Of a DNA stretch of 64,000 bases, positions 40,816-49,022 are shown piece after piece. The notes under the pieces are model-generated. The model searched no databases and was not told the origin of the DNA. It saw only the letters and a list, made by a program, of their open reading frames with translations. Position 1 is the stretch's first letter; every line of letters starts with the position of its first letter. The stretch is taken from the NCBI GenBank assembly GCA_910586395.1, contig CAJUFX010000001.1:260733-324732 (forward strand). The letters run 5' to 3'. The DNA is from an uncultured Bacteroidales bacterium (lineage in GTDB: Bacteria; Bacteroidota; Bacteroidia; Bacteroidales; P3). The translations under genes were made by a program, and so were the position numbers.

Positions 40816-41865
40816 ATGGCATCTTCCAATTTCATAGATTACGTCAAGATTTTCTGCCGCTCGGGCAACGGCGGCGCAGGTTCGCGCCACTTTTTCCGCA
40901 GCCGAAGCAACCCCAAGGGCGGCCCCGACGGCGGCGACGGCGGACGCGGCGGACATATCATCCTTAAAGGCAACGCCCAGCTCTGGACGTTGCTCCACCT
41001 CAAATACACCAAGCACCTGTTTGCCGAAAACGGCCAGAGCGGCGGCGAGAACCGCCGGTTCGGCGCCAACGGCAAGGACCTTTACGTGGAAGTGCCCATC
41101 GGCACCGTGGTCAAGGATGCGGAGACCGGCGAGACGGAGGCGGAAATCACCGAAGACGGGCAGGAAATCATCTGGATGAAAGGCGGACGCGGCGGCTTGG
41201 GCAACGACCATTTCAAGTCGGCGACCAACCAGGCGCCCAAATACGCGCAACCGGGCGAAAGCGGCATAGAGGGTTGGAAAATCTTGGAACTGAAAGTGCT
41301 GGCGGACGTCGGCCTTGTCGGCTTCCCGAATGCCGGCAAATCAAGCCTGCTGGCCAGCGTCTCGGCGGCCAAACCCGAAATAGCGGACTACCCGTTCACG
41401 ACGCTGGTCCCCAACCTCGGCATCGTATCCTGCCGCGACCGCCACTCGTTCGTCATGGCCGACATTCCCGGCATCATCGAAGGGGCGAGCGAAGGCAAAG
41501 GGTTGGGCAACCGTTTTCTGCGTCACATAGAACGGAACGCGCTGTTGCTTTTCATGATCAGCGTGGAACCGCTGGCGGAGGCGTTGGCCGGGGGCGCGAC
41601 GCTCCCAGAGGCCATACGGGCGTTGCGCGCGCCCTACGACATCCTGCTCAACGAATTGAAATGCCACAATCCGGAATTGCTGCACAAAAAACAGGTGTTG
41701 TGCTTCACGAAAGGCGACCTGTTGCCGGAAGAAGCGCGCGAAGCACTGACGCCGGCGCTACGGGATTTGTTCGGCACGCCGCTCTGTTGCGCCATATCGT
41801 CGGTATCGGGCTGGGGCATCGAGCCGCTCAAAGACCTGCTGTGGCAGACGTTGCAGACGGAATAG
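40816..41865 (+). CDS. obgE: Obg GTPase (ObgE/CgtA)
   Basis: A 349-residue GTPase involved in late assembly of the 50S ribosomal subunit and in growth control. The N-terminal glycine-rich Obg domain is clear (IDYVKIFCRSGNGGAGS through GGRGGLGN). The G domain has G1 GFPNAGKSS, G2 in YPFTTLVPNLG, G3 DIPGI and G4 FTKGD in place of NKxD, with SSVSGWG at G5. No C-terminal OCT domain follows, as in other Bacteroidetes forms. The start at 40816 was chosen over an in-frame ATG at 40750, which lies inside the nuclease gene. A 10-bp motif AGGCGGACGC is repeated just after the stop (41870-41900). Confidence 0.95.
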   Translation: MASSNFIDYVKIFCRSGNGGAGSRHFFRSRSNPKGGPDGGDGGRGGHIILKGNAQLWTLLHLKYTKHLFAENGQSGGENRRFGANGKDLYVEVPIGTVVKDAETGETEAEITEDGQEIIWMKGGRGGLGNDHFKSATNQAPKYAQPGESGIEGWKILELKVLADVGLVGFPNAGKSSLLASVSAAKPEIADYPFTTLVPNLGIVSCRDRHSFVMADIPGIIEGASEGKGLGNRFLRHIERNALLLFMISVEPLAEALAGGATLPEAIRALRAPYDILLNELKCHNPELLHKKQVLCFTKGDLLPEEAREALTPALRDLFGTPLCCAISSVSGWGIEPLKDLLWQTLQTE

Positions 41866-41920
41866 AAACAGGCGGACGCTCCCAAGCACAAGGCGGACGC
41901 ATTCAGATTGCCCGGCGCGC

Positions 41921-42622
41921 TCAGACGGCCTCCGTCTGATTCGGCGTTACCGACGGGGAGGCCGGAAAGAGAATCCGACGCAATCCGAAGTAGAGCAACA
42001 GACCGAGCAACGTCCCCCACAGACCGCCGCAAATCACGTCGCCCACATAATGAGCGGCCAGATAGACGCGGCTGTAACCTATCAGCAAAGCCCAGATATA
42101 CAGGCCTCCGTAAAAGAAGAACGCCAGTCCGCCGTACATGGCCTTACGGATGGCGAACACCCAACGTTGCCAAGCCGTAGCCGCCCCGGAAACCCGGCCC
42201 GACCATTCGTTTTCAACCCCGTACAGACGCGAGAACCAAGGCGTCAGAAAAGCGGCCATTGCAAAGTGATTGACGGCGTGCGAAGACACGAAGCCATACA
42301 GACCGCCGCAACCGGCCGGCAGGTTCAACAGCCCTTCCCACATCGGGTCATGACATGGCCGCAGACGCTGCACGGTCAACTTGAACCAATGCACGCTCGT
42401 CCAATCGGCCACGGCAATGAGCGCGGCGACACCCAACAGAATCCAGACGGCCTTTTTCTTATAGAGCCCGAACAGCCAGACCACCATCAAGACATAAAAG
42501 GGAATCCAGACCAGCCGGTCGCTCAGAAACATCATGACGGTATCCGCCCAACCGCTATGCCAACCGTTGACGGCGATGCTGAGTTTCCAATCCCATTTGG
42601 CCAATTTTTCAATAACTTCCAT
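41921..42622 (-). CDS. PAP2-family membrane phosphatase
   Basis: A 233-residue protein with about five to six membrane helices and the three PAP2 phosphatase motifs: KLTVQRLRPC (K-x6-RP), SSHAVN (variant of PSGH), and SRVYLAAHYVGD (SR-x5-H-x3-D). Such enzymes remove phosphate from lipid pyrophosphates or lipid phosphates at the outer face of the inner membrane; undecaprenyl pyrophosphate recycling or lipid A dephosphorylation are the main options. It follows rsmG on the same strand after 72 bp. The start at 42622 is the only Met before the first helix. Confidence 0.88.
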   Translation of the reverse strand: MEVIEKLAKWDWKLSIAVNGWHSGWADTVMMFLSDRLVWIPFYVLMVVWLFGLYKKKAVWILLGVAALIAVADWTSVHWFKLTVQRLRPCHDPMWEGLLNLPAGCGGLYGFVSSHAVNHFAMAAFLTPWFSRLYGVENEWSGRVSGAATAWQRWVFAIRKAMYGGLAFFFYGGLYIWALLIGYSRVYLAAHYVGDVICGGLWGTLLGLLLYFGLRRILFPASPSVTPNQTEAV

Positions 42623-42694
42623 TTGCTATTGTTTTAATTTCACCATCTTTCTCCCTACCCGTTCCATGCCGTCGGATCCATCCGGAACCGGCGG

Positions 42695-43318
42695 TCAGGC
42701 AGGCAGATAGACGATTTGCTTGGTTTCAAAAAAATCTTCCTTAAAATAATCCGCAATCGGCTGCACCTGCACGCGCCGGCCGAAAGGCGCCAGTTCGGCC
42801 GTCAAATCGCCGCCCTTAAGGCATATCAGTCCGTTGGGCAACGCATGCCGCGAAACAGGTTTGAACCGACCGGCCGTCCAACGCGCCAAATCCGACAGCG
42901 GCGCGACGGCCCGGCTCACGACAAAGTCGAAGCGTTCGGACACGGCCTCCGCCCGGCTCTGCGCCGAGCGTACGTTCGTCAGCCCGAGGGCTTCGGCCAC
43001 GGCCTGCACCACCTTGATTTTCTTACCGATTGAATCGACGAGATAAAACGAAGTGCCGGGGAACAGAATCGCCAGCGGGATGCCGGGAAACCCTCCGCCC
43101 GTACCGAGGTCCATGACCGCCGCGCCCGGCTTGAACGCGATGAAGCGCGCGATCGACAGACTGTGCAGCACATGCCGCTCGCGCCATTGCTCAGGCGTTT
43201 CTTTGCGCGAAAGCACGTTGATGCGCGCGTTCCACGTCTCGTAAAGCGGAAGCAAGGCCTCGAAGCGGGCCTTTTGTTCGACGGTCAGATGCGGAAAATA
43301 AACCTCCAGCGGGTTCAT
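42695..43318 (-). CDS. rsmG: 16S rRNA (guanine-527-N7) methyltransferase RsmG
   Basis: A 207-residue class I SAM-dependent methyltransferase, a normal length for RsmG. Landmarks are LPLYETWNARINVLSR near the N-terminus, the SAM-binding VMDLGTGGGFPGIPLAILFP, LVDSIGKKIKVVQAVAEALGL, VSRAVAPLSDLARW and the closing YLKGGDL-like segment (LICLKGGDLTAEL). It methylates G527 of 16S rRNA. The start codon overlaps the stop of the upstream DUF5723 gene by one base, so translation is probably coupled. Confidence 0.95.
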   Translation of the reverse strand: MNPLEVYFPHLTVEQKARFEALLPLYETWNARINVLSRKETPEQWRERHVLHSLSIARFIAFKPGAAVMDLGTGGGFPGIPLAILFPGTSFYLVDSIGKKIKVVQAVAEALGLTNVRSAQSRAEAVSERFDFVVSRAVAPLSDLARWTAGRFKPVSRHALPNGLICLKGGDLTAELAPFGRRVQVQPIADYFKEDFFETKQIVYLPA

Positions 43319-44745
43319 CAGTATTCCATATTTTGGGCGGCCGCCTTCTCGGCGCGTATGTAAGCGAGCTTGGATGGATGTATCTCGTATTTGCCGATGA
43401 CGAAGTTGATGCCGAACGTCACGGAAGCCGTCCGCATTTTGGCCACGTTGAACGAGTTGATGCGATCGACGCCCAGATGCAACTGCACCGGACCGAGGTT
43501 GCCGGCTATCGCGAATCCGAGATTGAGCGGCCCGCTGTTGCCGAACGTATTGCTCACGGATACGGCGAAGTTCTTACAAGGCGTATAGGTGTAAGCGATG
43601 CCGACGTCGGCCGAGAAATAGTTGTTGAGCAGACGTCCCTTGAACATAAGGCCGAAACGGTGCTGTTCCAAAAGCGTATAATCGAAACCTATCGTCAGCG
43701 TGGTCGGCAACATCGTGGTATAGCCCTTGCGGTAATTGGTGTCGCGTTCAAAGTTCAACGTATCGACGATGCGCGTCACGGCGCGCGAAATCAAGGAATC
43801 GAAACGTATGCCCTCGCCGAACACATTGAGTTCGTCCAAACCTTGAAACGGATAATTGACGCTGTCGTTACGCGAATGGAACACATTGGCGTTATGGTCT
43901 TTCCAGAAGATAGCGCCGAGGTCGAGCACGGAGGCCGTAAACCGCCAGTTGGGCGCGAAATCGACGATAACGCCCATATCAATGCCAAAGCCCCAGTTCT
44001 TATAGAAATCGGAAAAGCTGAGGCCGTTCCACTTGAAATCCTGCCCCAACAGGTTCGTCCGTATCTCGCCATCGACCTTGAGTTCGTAGGTATAGGGCGA
44101 AAGCGTCGGGTCGGCCAAATCGTCGTTGAGTACGTTCCACGTAACGCCCAGCCCCTTGGATCGGATGTTAAACAGGCCGTCGATGAGCTTGACGCGCGCG
44201 CCGACCGTGACCATGTCGCTGACCTTGCGCGACCAACCGAAATAAAGATAGGCGTATGCCGTGGCGTCGATGGCGTTGTGCTTGAAATGGTTTTCGCCGA
44301 GAAACTGCCCGGGGCCGAGCAACAGGAAACTCAAGAGCGGCTTGGTCAGCACGACATTGGCATCCACTTTGGCCGACAAACCGAGATGAAAATAATTCTC
44401 GCCTTTCTTGAACCCGAACCGCAGAATCTCTTCGGTAATTTCCGCCCCTATCAGATTGCGGTTATGCAACCGGCCGACCGTCTTGCCGACATTGAAGCGC
44501 AGGCTGTCGTCCACGCCGCGTTCAATGAGATTGCTCCACGAAAACGCATCGTTATGGAGCTGCGCGTGCAGGCCGGACAAGCCCGGAAAACCGAAGTAGA
44601 AATCGTAAGGCGCCTTGAACGCCGGATTGTTGGCGCTTTGCTGCGGCACGAAATCCATATAGTAGAGGTTGGTCCCCACCTGCGCCCGCAGACCGCCCCC
44701 ACAGGCAACCAACGCCAAAAGGCAACACAAAACTATCTTTCTCAT
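43318..44745 (-). CDS. DUF5723 family outer-membrane protein
   Basis: A 475-residue exported protein. A signal peptide ends at about residue 21 (LRAQ). The mature part begins GTNLYYMDFVPQQSANNPAF and continues with many alternating hydrophobic strands, ending TASVTFGINFVIGKYEIHPS. This is the profile of the DUF5723 family, thought to be outer-membrane beta-barrels conserved in Bacteroidetes. No function is known to me. It overlaps the preceding lipoprotein gene by 4 bp (ATGA) and the following rsmG by one base. The two envelope proteins 44742 and 43318 probably form a functional pair. Confidence 0.75.
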   Translation of the reverse strand: MRKIVLCCLLALVACGGGLRAQVGTNLYYMDFVPQQSANNPAFKAPYDFYFGFPGLSGLHAQLHNDAFSWSNLIERGVDDSLRFNVGKTVGRLHNRNLIGAEITEEILRFGFKKGENYFHLGLSAKVDANVVLTKPLLSFLLLGPGQFLGENHFKHNAIDATAYAYLYFGWSRKVSDMVTVGARVKLIDGLFNIRSKGLGVTWNVLNDDLADPTLSPYTYELKVDGEIRTNLLGQDFKWNGLSFSDFYKNWGFGIDMGVIVDFAPNWRFTASVLDLGAIFWKDHNANVFHSRNDSVNYPFQGLDELNVFGEGIRFDSLISRAVTRIVDTLNFERDTNYRKGYTTMLPTTLTIGFDYTLLEQHRFGLMFKGRLLNNYFSADVGIAYTYTPCKNFAVSVSNTFGNSGPLNLGFAIAGNLGPVQLHLGVDRINSFNVAKMRTASVTFGINFVIGKYEIHPSKLAYIRAEKAAAQNMEY

Positions 44746-46370
44746 AACTCACTCCCTATTAGGTTGCCTACGCGCAACATGGCGCGCGCCCCTAACTTGA
44801 CACGCAAAAAGCCCTCCGTCTCGCTGTTGGCGTAAATCTTCGCCTCTTCTTTATTATACGTACTGATATTCGCCCATACGCGGATATTTTTCGCATCCTT
44901 GAGCATCGCCACCTCGTCCGACGTCAGCTCCGTATCGAGCCGGTAAATGGCCGGCTCATCGACATGCAAGTCGGCGTTGACATGGCCGCCCGCTATCGTG
45001 TCGCCATCGACGGGCGAAAACAGCACCCGGCCGGAAGCGTCGAGGAAATCCAGATGCATATAGACTTCGAGCGGAAACGCGTTCGTCACGATGCCTTTGA
45101 GGAAGAACCGTTTGATCAGGTCGATCTGTTCGATGCCCGCGAACGGCAACGTGTCGTCCATGATAAACTGATTGACACGCAGATGCAACGGCAAATCGCA
45201 GGCGATGTTCATATCCAGCCCGCTGCTTCGCTCGATGACGTTGAGCGGCGCATTGTTTTCACCGCCGTTCAGCGTGGCCTGGATTTCATAATCGAAAGCC
45301 TTGGGTTTGTGCGCCAGAAGCGAATGGATATCGATTTGCTGTACGGTCTCCTTTTCCAAGACGGAAGCCGTCGGTTCCGGATAAGGCAACGTATAGTTTT
45401 CCGGAAACAGTCCCACTTCTTCCGCCTTATAATCGGCGAAACGACAGGTCAGACCGGACTCGTCGATGAAAATCGGCACGCTGCAACCCTTGAGCGTACT
45501 GATAACGTCTATCTTACCCTCGTAAAACGCGATGTCCTCCACATTCAGGTTCTGCAAAAGCGAGACATCCAACATGCCCTTGAAAGGGATGGGAAACTGT
45601 CCGATATTTCCCTCTATGCGCTTGTAAACGACATGGCTGAATTCGGGACGCATGCGCACATGCCCGGTCCGCACGTCCGGATATTCGTTTTCGGCCGTGT
45701 TCATGTCGCCGCGCAGACTCACCTCATAAATGACGCAAGGTGTTGTTCGGGCTTCTCCCTCAAACACCAGTTCCACATCCTGATACAGATGCACGAACGA
45801 CAACCCGGAGCCTTTTTCCAAATCCAAATGCAATTCCAGCGGCTGCCCGTTCTGACGCACGTTGGTAAAACGGATGTCCATCGTCGAAGCCATGCCGATG
45901 CCGTACGACCCCGTCAGCGATATGAAAAGCGAATCAAGCACAATCCGGTTGAGCGTCGCCCCTTCTTGCAGCCCCTGTATATCAATCGATATCGTATCGT
46001 ATTGCGTAACCGAAATCGCGGTGTCGTTTTTCCAATACGGTATGGACGAAATGTCAAAAGAACCGAGCGTAATGGCCGGGATGCTGATTTTATTGCCGAT
46101 GTCGAACCGCAAGGGTTTGTCAATCGCATAGACCAGATGCACGAGTCCGTCCGGACCGGTCGGAAAATTCTCTTCACGGCCGAAAACGCTCAACAGGTTG
46201 GCGATGGTAAGTTTTGTCTCAAACAAAGGGACCGCCAAATCGTAATTGACGTCCTGCTCGTTGGCCAGCATATTGAGGTTGAAATCCTCCTCGCGGTAAC
46301 AAGCCACCGACAAGATCGACAAGGCGGCCAACAATCCCATAAATGCGGCGATTCTTTTCACAGTCTTCAT
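44742..46370 (-). CDS. Predicted lipoprotein of unknown function, partner of the DUF5723 protein
   Basis: A 542-residue protein with a lipoprotein signal (MKTVKRIAAFMGLLAALSIL, lipobox LSVAC). The mature chain is beta-rich, with repeated acidic and hydrophobic strands such as NYDLAVPLFETKLTIANLL and a late stretch with YRLDTELTSDEVAMLKDA. I do not recognise a characterised family. The start at 46370 is the Met before the basic signal region, preferred to 46427. Genes of this type commonly precede DUF5723 genes in Bacteroidales, and the 4-bp overlap here agrees with a shared role in the outer membrane. Confidence 0.6.
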   Translation of the reverse strand: MKTVKRIAAFMGLLAALSILSVACYREEDFNLNMLANEQDVNYDLAVPLFETKLTIANLLSVFGREENFPTGPDGLVHLVYAIDKPLRFDIGNKISIPAITLGSFDISSIPYWKNDTAISVTQYDTISIDIQGLQEGATLNRIVLDSLFISLTGSYGIGMASTMDIRFTNVRQNGQPLELHLDLEKGSGLSFVHLYQDVELVFEGEARTTPCVIYEVSLRGDMNTAENEYPDVRTGHVRMRPEFSHVVYKRIEGNIGQFPIPFKGMLDVSLLQNLNVEDIAFYEGKIDVISTLKGCSVPIFIDESGLTCRFADYKAEEVGLFPENYTLPYPEPTASVLEKETVQQIDIHSLLAHKPKAFDYEIQATLNGGENNAPLNVIERSSGLDMNIACDLPLHLRVNQFIMDDTLPFAGIEQIDLIKRFFLKGIVTNAFPLEVYMHLDFLDASGRVLFSPVDGDTIAGGHVNADLHVDEPAIYRLDTELTSDEVAMLKDAKNIRVWANISTYNKEEAKIYANSETEGFLRVKLGARAMLRVGNLIGSEL

Positions 46371-46473
46371 TTTTATCCGATACCGGCCGGCCTGGCTACG
46401 ACAGACCGACGGCAATCTATCATACAATCGGCAAAAATACTAATTTAATCAATTCTAAACAAATGCGGTGCGC

Positions 46474-46538
46474 GTCGGGAACCGGAGTCGGGAACCGGAG
46501 TCGGGAACCGGAGTCGGGAAACGGAGTCGGGAAACGGA
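46474..46538. repeat. Five tandem copies of a 13-bp repeat
   Basis: GTCGGGAA(C/A)CGGA is repeated five times without interruption. Three copies have CC and two have AC at the variable position, showing step-wise growth. It lies in the gap between the lipoprotein gene start (46370) and the gdhA terminator. It is non-coding. Confidence 0.95.
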
Positions 46539-46582
46539 AACAGCCGGATCCTGAATCCCGATCGAAAATACGGGATGAATAG

Positions 46583-46617
46583 AATAAAAAAAAGAGGCGC
46601 CCTTTCGGACGCCCCTT
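46583..46617 (-). terminator. Rho-independent terminator of gdhA
   Basis: On the minus strand a GGCGTCC-GAAA-GGGCGCC hairpin is followed by CTCTTTTTTTT (A-run at 46585-46593). It lies about 25 bp beyond the gdhA stop. Confidence 0.85.
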
Positions 46618-46640
46618 TCGTGAAGAATCAAACGCTACGG

Positions 46641-47975
46641 TTAGCAAACGCCCAATTCAATCATGGAGTCAGCCACCTTGATAAAGCCGGCGATGTTCGC
46701 ACCCTTAACATAGTTAATGTACTTGCTTTCTTTACCGTACTTAACGCAGTTGGTGTGAATGTCGCTCATAATCTGGTGGAGCTGTTTGTCCACTTCTTCA
46801 GCCGTCCAGTGGAGTTTCTCGGCGTTCTGGCTCATTTCCAGACCGGATACGGAAACACCGCCGGCGTTGACCGCCTTGCCCGGCGCGAAGTTGACCTTCG
46901 CTTTCTGGAACGCGTGGATGGCGCCCGGCTGGCAACCCATGTTGGAAACTTCAGCCACGAGTTTAACCCCGTTCTTGATCAACATTTCGGCGTCTTCCTT
47001 GGCCAATTCGTTCTGCGTGGCGCACGGCATCGCGATATCGACCTTTACTTCCCAAGGTTTCTTGCCGGCTACGAATTTCGAGCCTTTGAACTTCTTGGCG
47101 TAAGGCGCTACGACGTCGTTGTTGGAGTTACGCAGTTCGAGCATGTAAGCCAACTTTTCTTCGTCCATGCCGTTCGGGTCGTAGATATAGCCGTCGGGAC
47201 CGGAGATGCAGACCACCTTGGCGCCCAATTCGGTCGCTTTCGTAGCGGCACCCCAAGCCACGTTACCGAAACCGGAAACGGCGACGGTCATGCCCTTGAT
47301 GTCTTTCTTCTGAACCTTCAACATGTTCTGTACGAAGTAAACCGCACCGAAGCCCGTGGCTTCCGGACGCAGGATGGAACCGCCCCAGTTGAAGCCCTTG
47401 CCGGTCAATACGCCGGTGTTTTCGTTACGCAGTTTCTTGTAGATGCCGTACATGTAACCGATTTCGCGGCCGCCTACGCCTATATCGCCGGCGGGAACGT
47501 CGGTTTCAGGTCCGATGTATTTCTGCAGTTCCATCATGAAAGCCTGGCAGAAACGCATGATTTCGTTTTCGGAACGGCCCTTGGCGTTGAAGTCGGAACC
47601 GCCCTTGCCACCGCCCATCGGCAACGTGGTCAAGCTGTTTTTGAACGTCTGCTCGAAGCCTAAGAATTTGAGCGTGTCGAGTTTTACAGACGGGTGGAAA
47701 CGCAAACCGCCCTTGTACGGTCCGATAGCATTGTTGAACTGAACACGGTAACCGGTGTTCACCTGGATTTCACCCTTGTCATCCACCCATTCAACCTTGA
47801 AGGTAAAGATACGGTCGGGTTCAACCATACGTTCAATAATCTTGTGCTGGTCGTATTTAGGATTCGTCTTCACGTAATCCTTAATGGAATCCAACACTTC
47901 TTCTACCGCTTGCAAGAACAAGGGCTCATCGGGATGCTTCGTTTTGAGATCCGCGAGAATTTTTTTTACGTCCAT
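46641..47975 (-). CDS. gdhA: NAD(P)-dependent glutamate dehydrogenase
   Basis: A 444-residue hexameric glutamate dehydrogenase of the bacterial 50-kDa class, which interconverts glutamate and 2-oxoglutarate plus ammonia. Clear marks are NAIGPYKGGLRFHPSV, LPMGGGKGGSDFNAKG with the catalytic Lys, DVPAGDIGVGGREIGYM, and the Rossmann GFGNVAWGAATKATELGAKV. The C-terminus with DSMIELGVC is typical of Bacteroides GdhA. The start at 47975 was chosen because MDVKKILADL is the usual beginning; a Met at 48035 lies upstream. About 130 bp upstream is a TAATTTTG -7 element (complement of 48108-48115), without a clear -33 partner. The 267 bp to the next gene otherwise show only AT-rich sequence. Confidence 0.95.
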   Translation of the reverse strand: MDVKKILADLKTKHPDEPLFLQAVEEVLDSIKDYVKTNPKYDQHKIIERMVEPDRIFTFKVEWVDDKGEIQVNTGYRVQFNNAIGPYKGGLRFHPSVKLDTLKFLGFEQTFKNSLTTLPMGGGKGGSDFNAKGRSENEIMRFCQAFMMELQKYIGPETDVPAGDIGVGGREIGYMYGIYKKLRNENTGVLTGKGFNWGGSILRPEATGFGAVYFVQNMLKVQKKDIKGMTVAVSGFGNVAWGAATKATELGAKVVCISGPDGYIYDPNGMDEEKLAYMLELRNSNNDVVAPYAKKFKGSKFVAGKKPWEVKVDIAMPCATQNELAKEDAEMLIKNGVKLVAEVSNMGCQPGAIHAFQKAKVNFAPGKAVNAGGVSVSGLEMSQNAEKLHWTAEEVDKQLHQIMSDIHTNCVKYGKESKYINYVKGANIAGFIKVADSMIELGVC

Positions 47976-48242
47976 AACAAAAAATATTTTATTTGTTTTT
48001 TCTGCTTGGTTTGCGCGGCCGCCGCGGTCATTCAAAACTTAGTCTTTCAAAGCATTAAAAGACTTTTTCTTGTCTTCCGCTTCCGCTAAATATCTCTTTA
48101 CAAGGCACAAAATTATACCTTATTTTTCATTAAAAAAAATTTTGAACGCCTTATTTTGAAATTCGGATGATTTTAGGCGCACGAGGCGGAACGGAAGCGC
48201 CTGCGCGGGCGGCAGAGAGCGCAGAACGGTTATGGGCCCGGC

Positions 48243-49019
48243 TCAGTCGGAAGCAGAAACGAGACGCTTGCGGACACTGGGCGGCACCGGCAAATCGGAC
48301 TTCACGACGCGGCCGGCCAACTCCCGCAACACGACCGACGCGCAGAAGCAACCCGCCACGGCCGGCATATACGACACCGTACCGACGGCGGACTTCTTAT
48401 TGACATCCTCTTCCTCCCGCACGGCGGAAGCCGCCACGACCTCCGGCGAGAACACGGCCTGAATACCGCCATAGACCCCCAGTTTGTGCAGCCGCTTGCG
48501 CAAGACGTCGGCCAGACGGCACTGATAGGTCTGCGCGATGTCGCAGACCTTCAAGTCTTCCGGATTCCACTTGCCGCCCGTCCCCATCGCACTGACCACG
48601 CGCAACCCGAACCGCACACAATGGTAAAGCAGATAAATTTTGGGCGAAAGCGTGTCGATGGCATCGACGACATAATCGTAGGGATGCGCCTGTAAAATCT
48701 CGATCATGCGTTCGTCGCGGAGGTATTCCGTCAGCACCTCGCACTGCAAATCGGGATTGATGTCGAGAAAGCGGCGGTGCAAGACCTCGGCCTTGTATGC
48801 CTCCAGCGTCGAACGCAAGGCCGGCAACTGCCGGTTGAGATTCGTCTCATGCAGGCGGTCGCCATCGACGAGCGTGAGGCGGCCGATGCCCGCGCGCACC
48901 AACTGCTCGGCCGCATAAGCCCCGACGCCGCCCAGGCCCACGACCAACACATGCGCCCGCGCCCAAGTTTGAACCACCTCATCGCCGGCCAACAGCCGGG
49001 TTCTATCCTGCCAGTCCAT
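48243..49019 (-). CDS. tcdA: tRNA threonylcarbamoyladenosine dehydratase TcdA (ThiF/MoeB family)
   Basis: A 258-residue E1-like adenylating enzyme that converts t6A37 of tRNAs to its cyclic form. It has the ATP-binding VLVVGLGGVGAYAAEQLVRAG, LVDGDRLHETNLNRQL with the adenylation Arg and Asp, and VVDAIDTLSPK. The C-terminal signature GTVSYMPAVAGCFCASVV distinguishes TcdA (YgdL/CsdL) from ThiF and MoeB. It is 3 bp downstream of the processing protease gene on the same strand and probably cotranscribed with it. Confidence 0.93.
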   Translation of the reverse strand: MDWQDRTRLLAGDEVVQTWARAHVLVVGLGGVGAYAAEQLVRAGIGRLTLVDGDRLHETNLNRQLPALRSTLEAYKAEVLHRRFLDINPDLQCEVLTEYLRDERMIEILQAHPYDYVVDAIDTLSPKIYLLYHCVRFGLRVVSAMGTGGKWNPEDLKVCDIAQTYQCRLADVLRKRLHKLGVYGGIQAVFSPEVVAASAVREEEDVNKKSAVGTVSYMPAVAGCFCASVVLRELAGRVVKSDLPVPPSVRKRLVSASD

Positions 49020-49022
49020 CGG

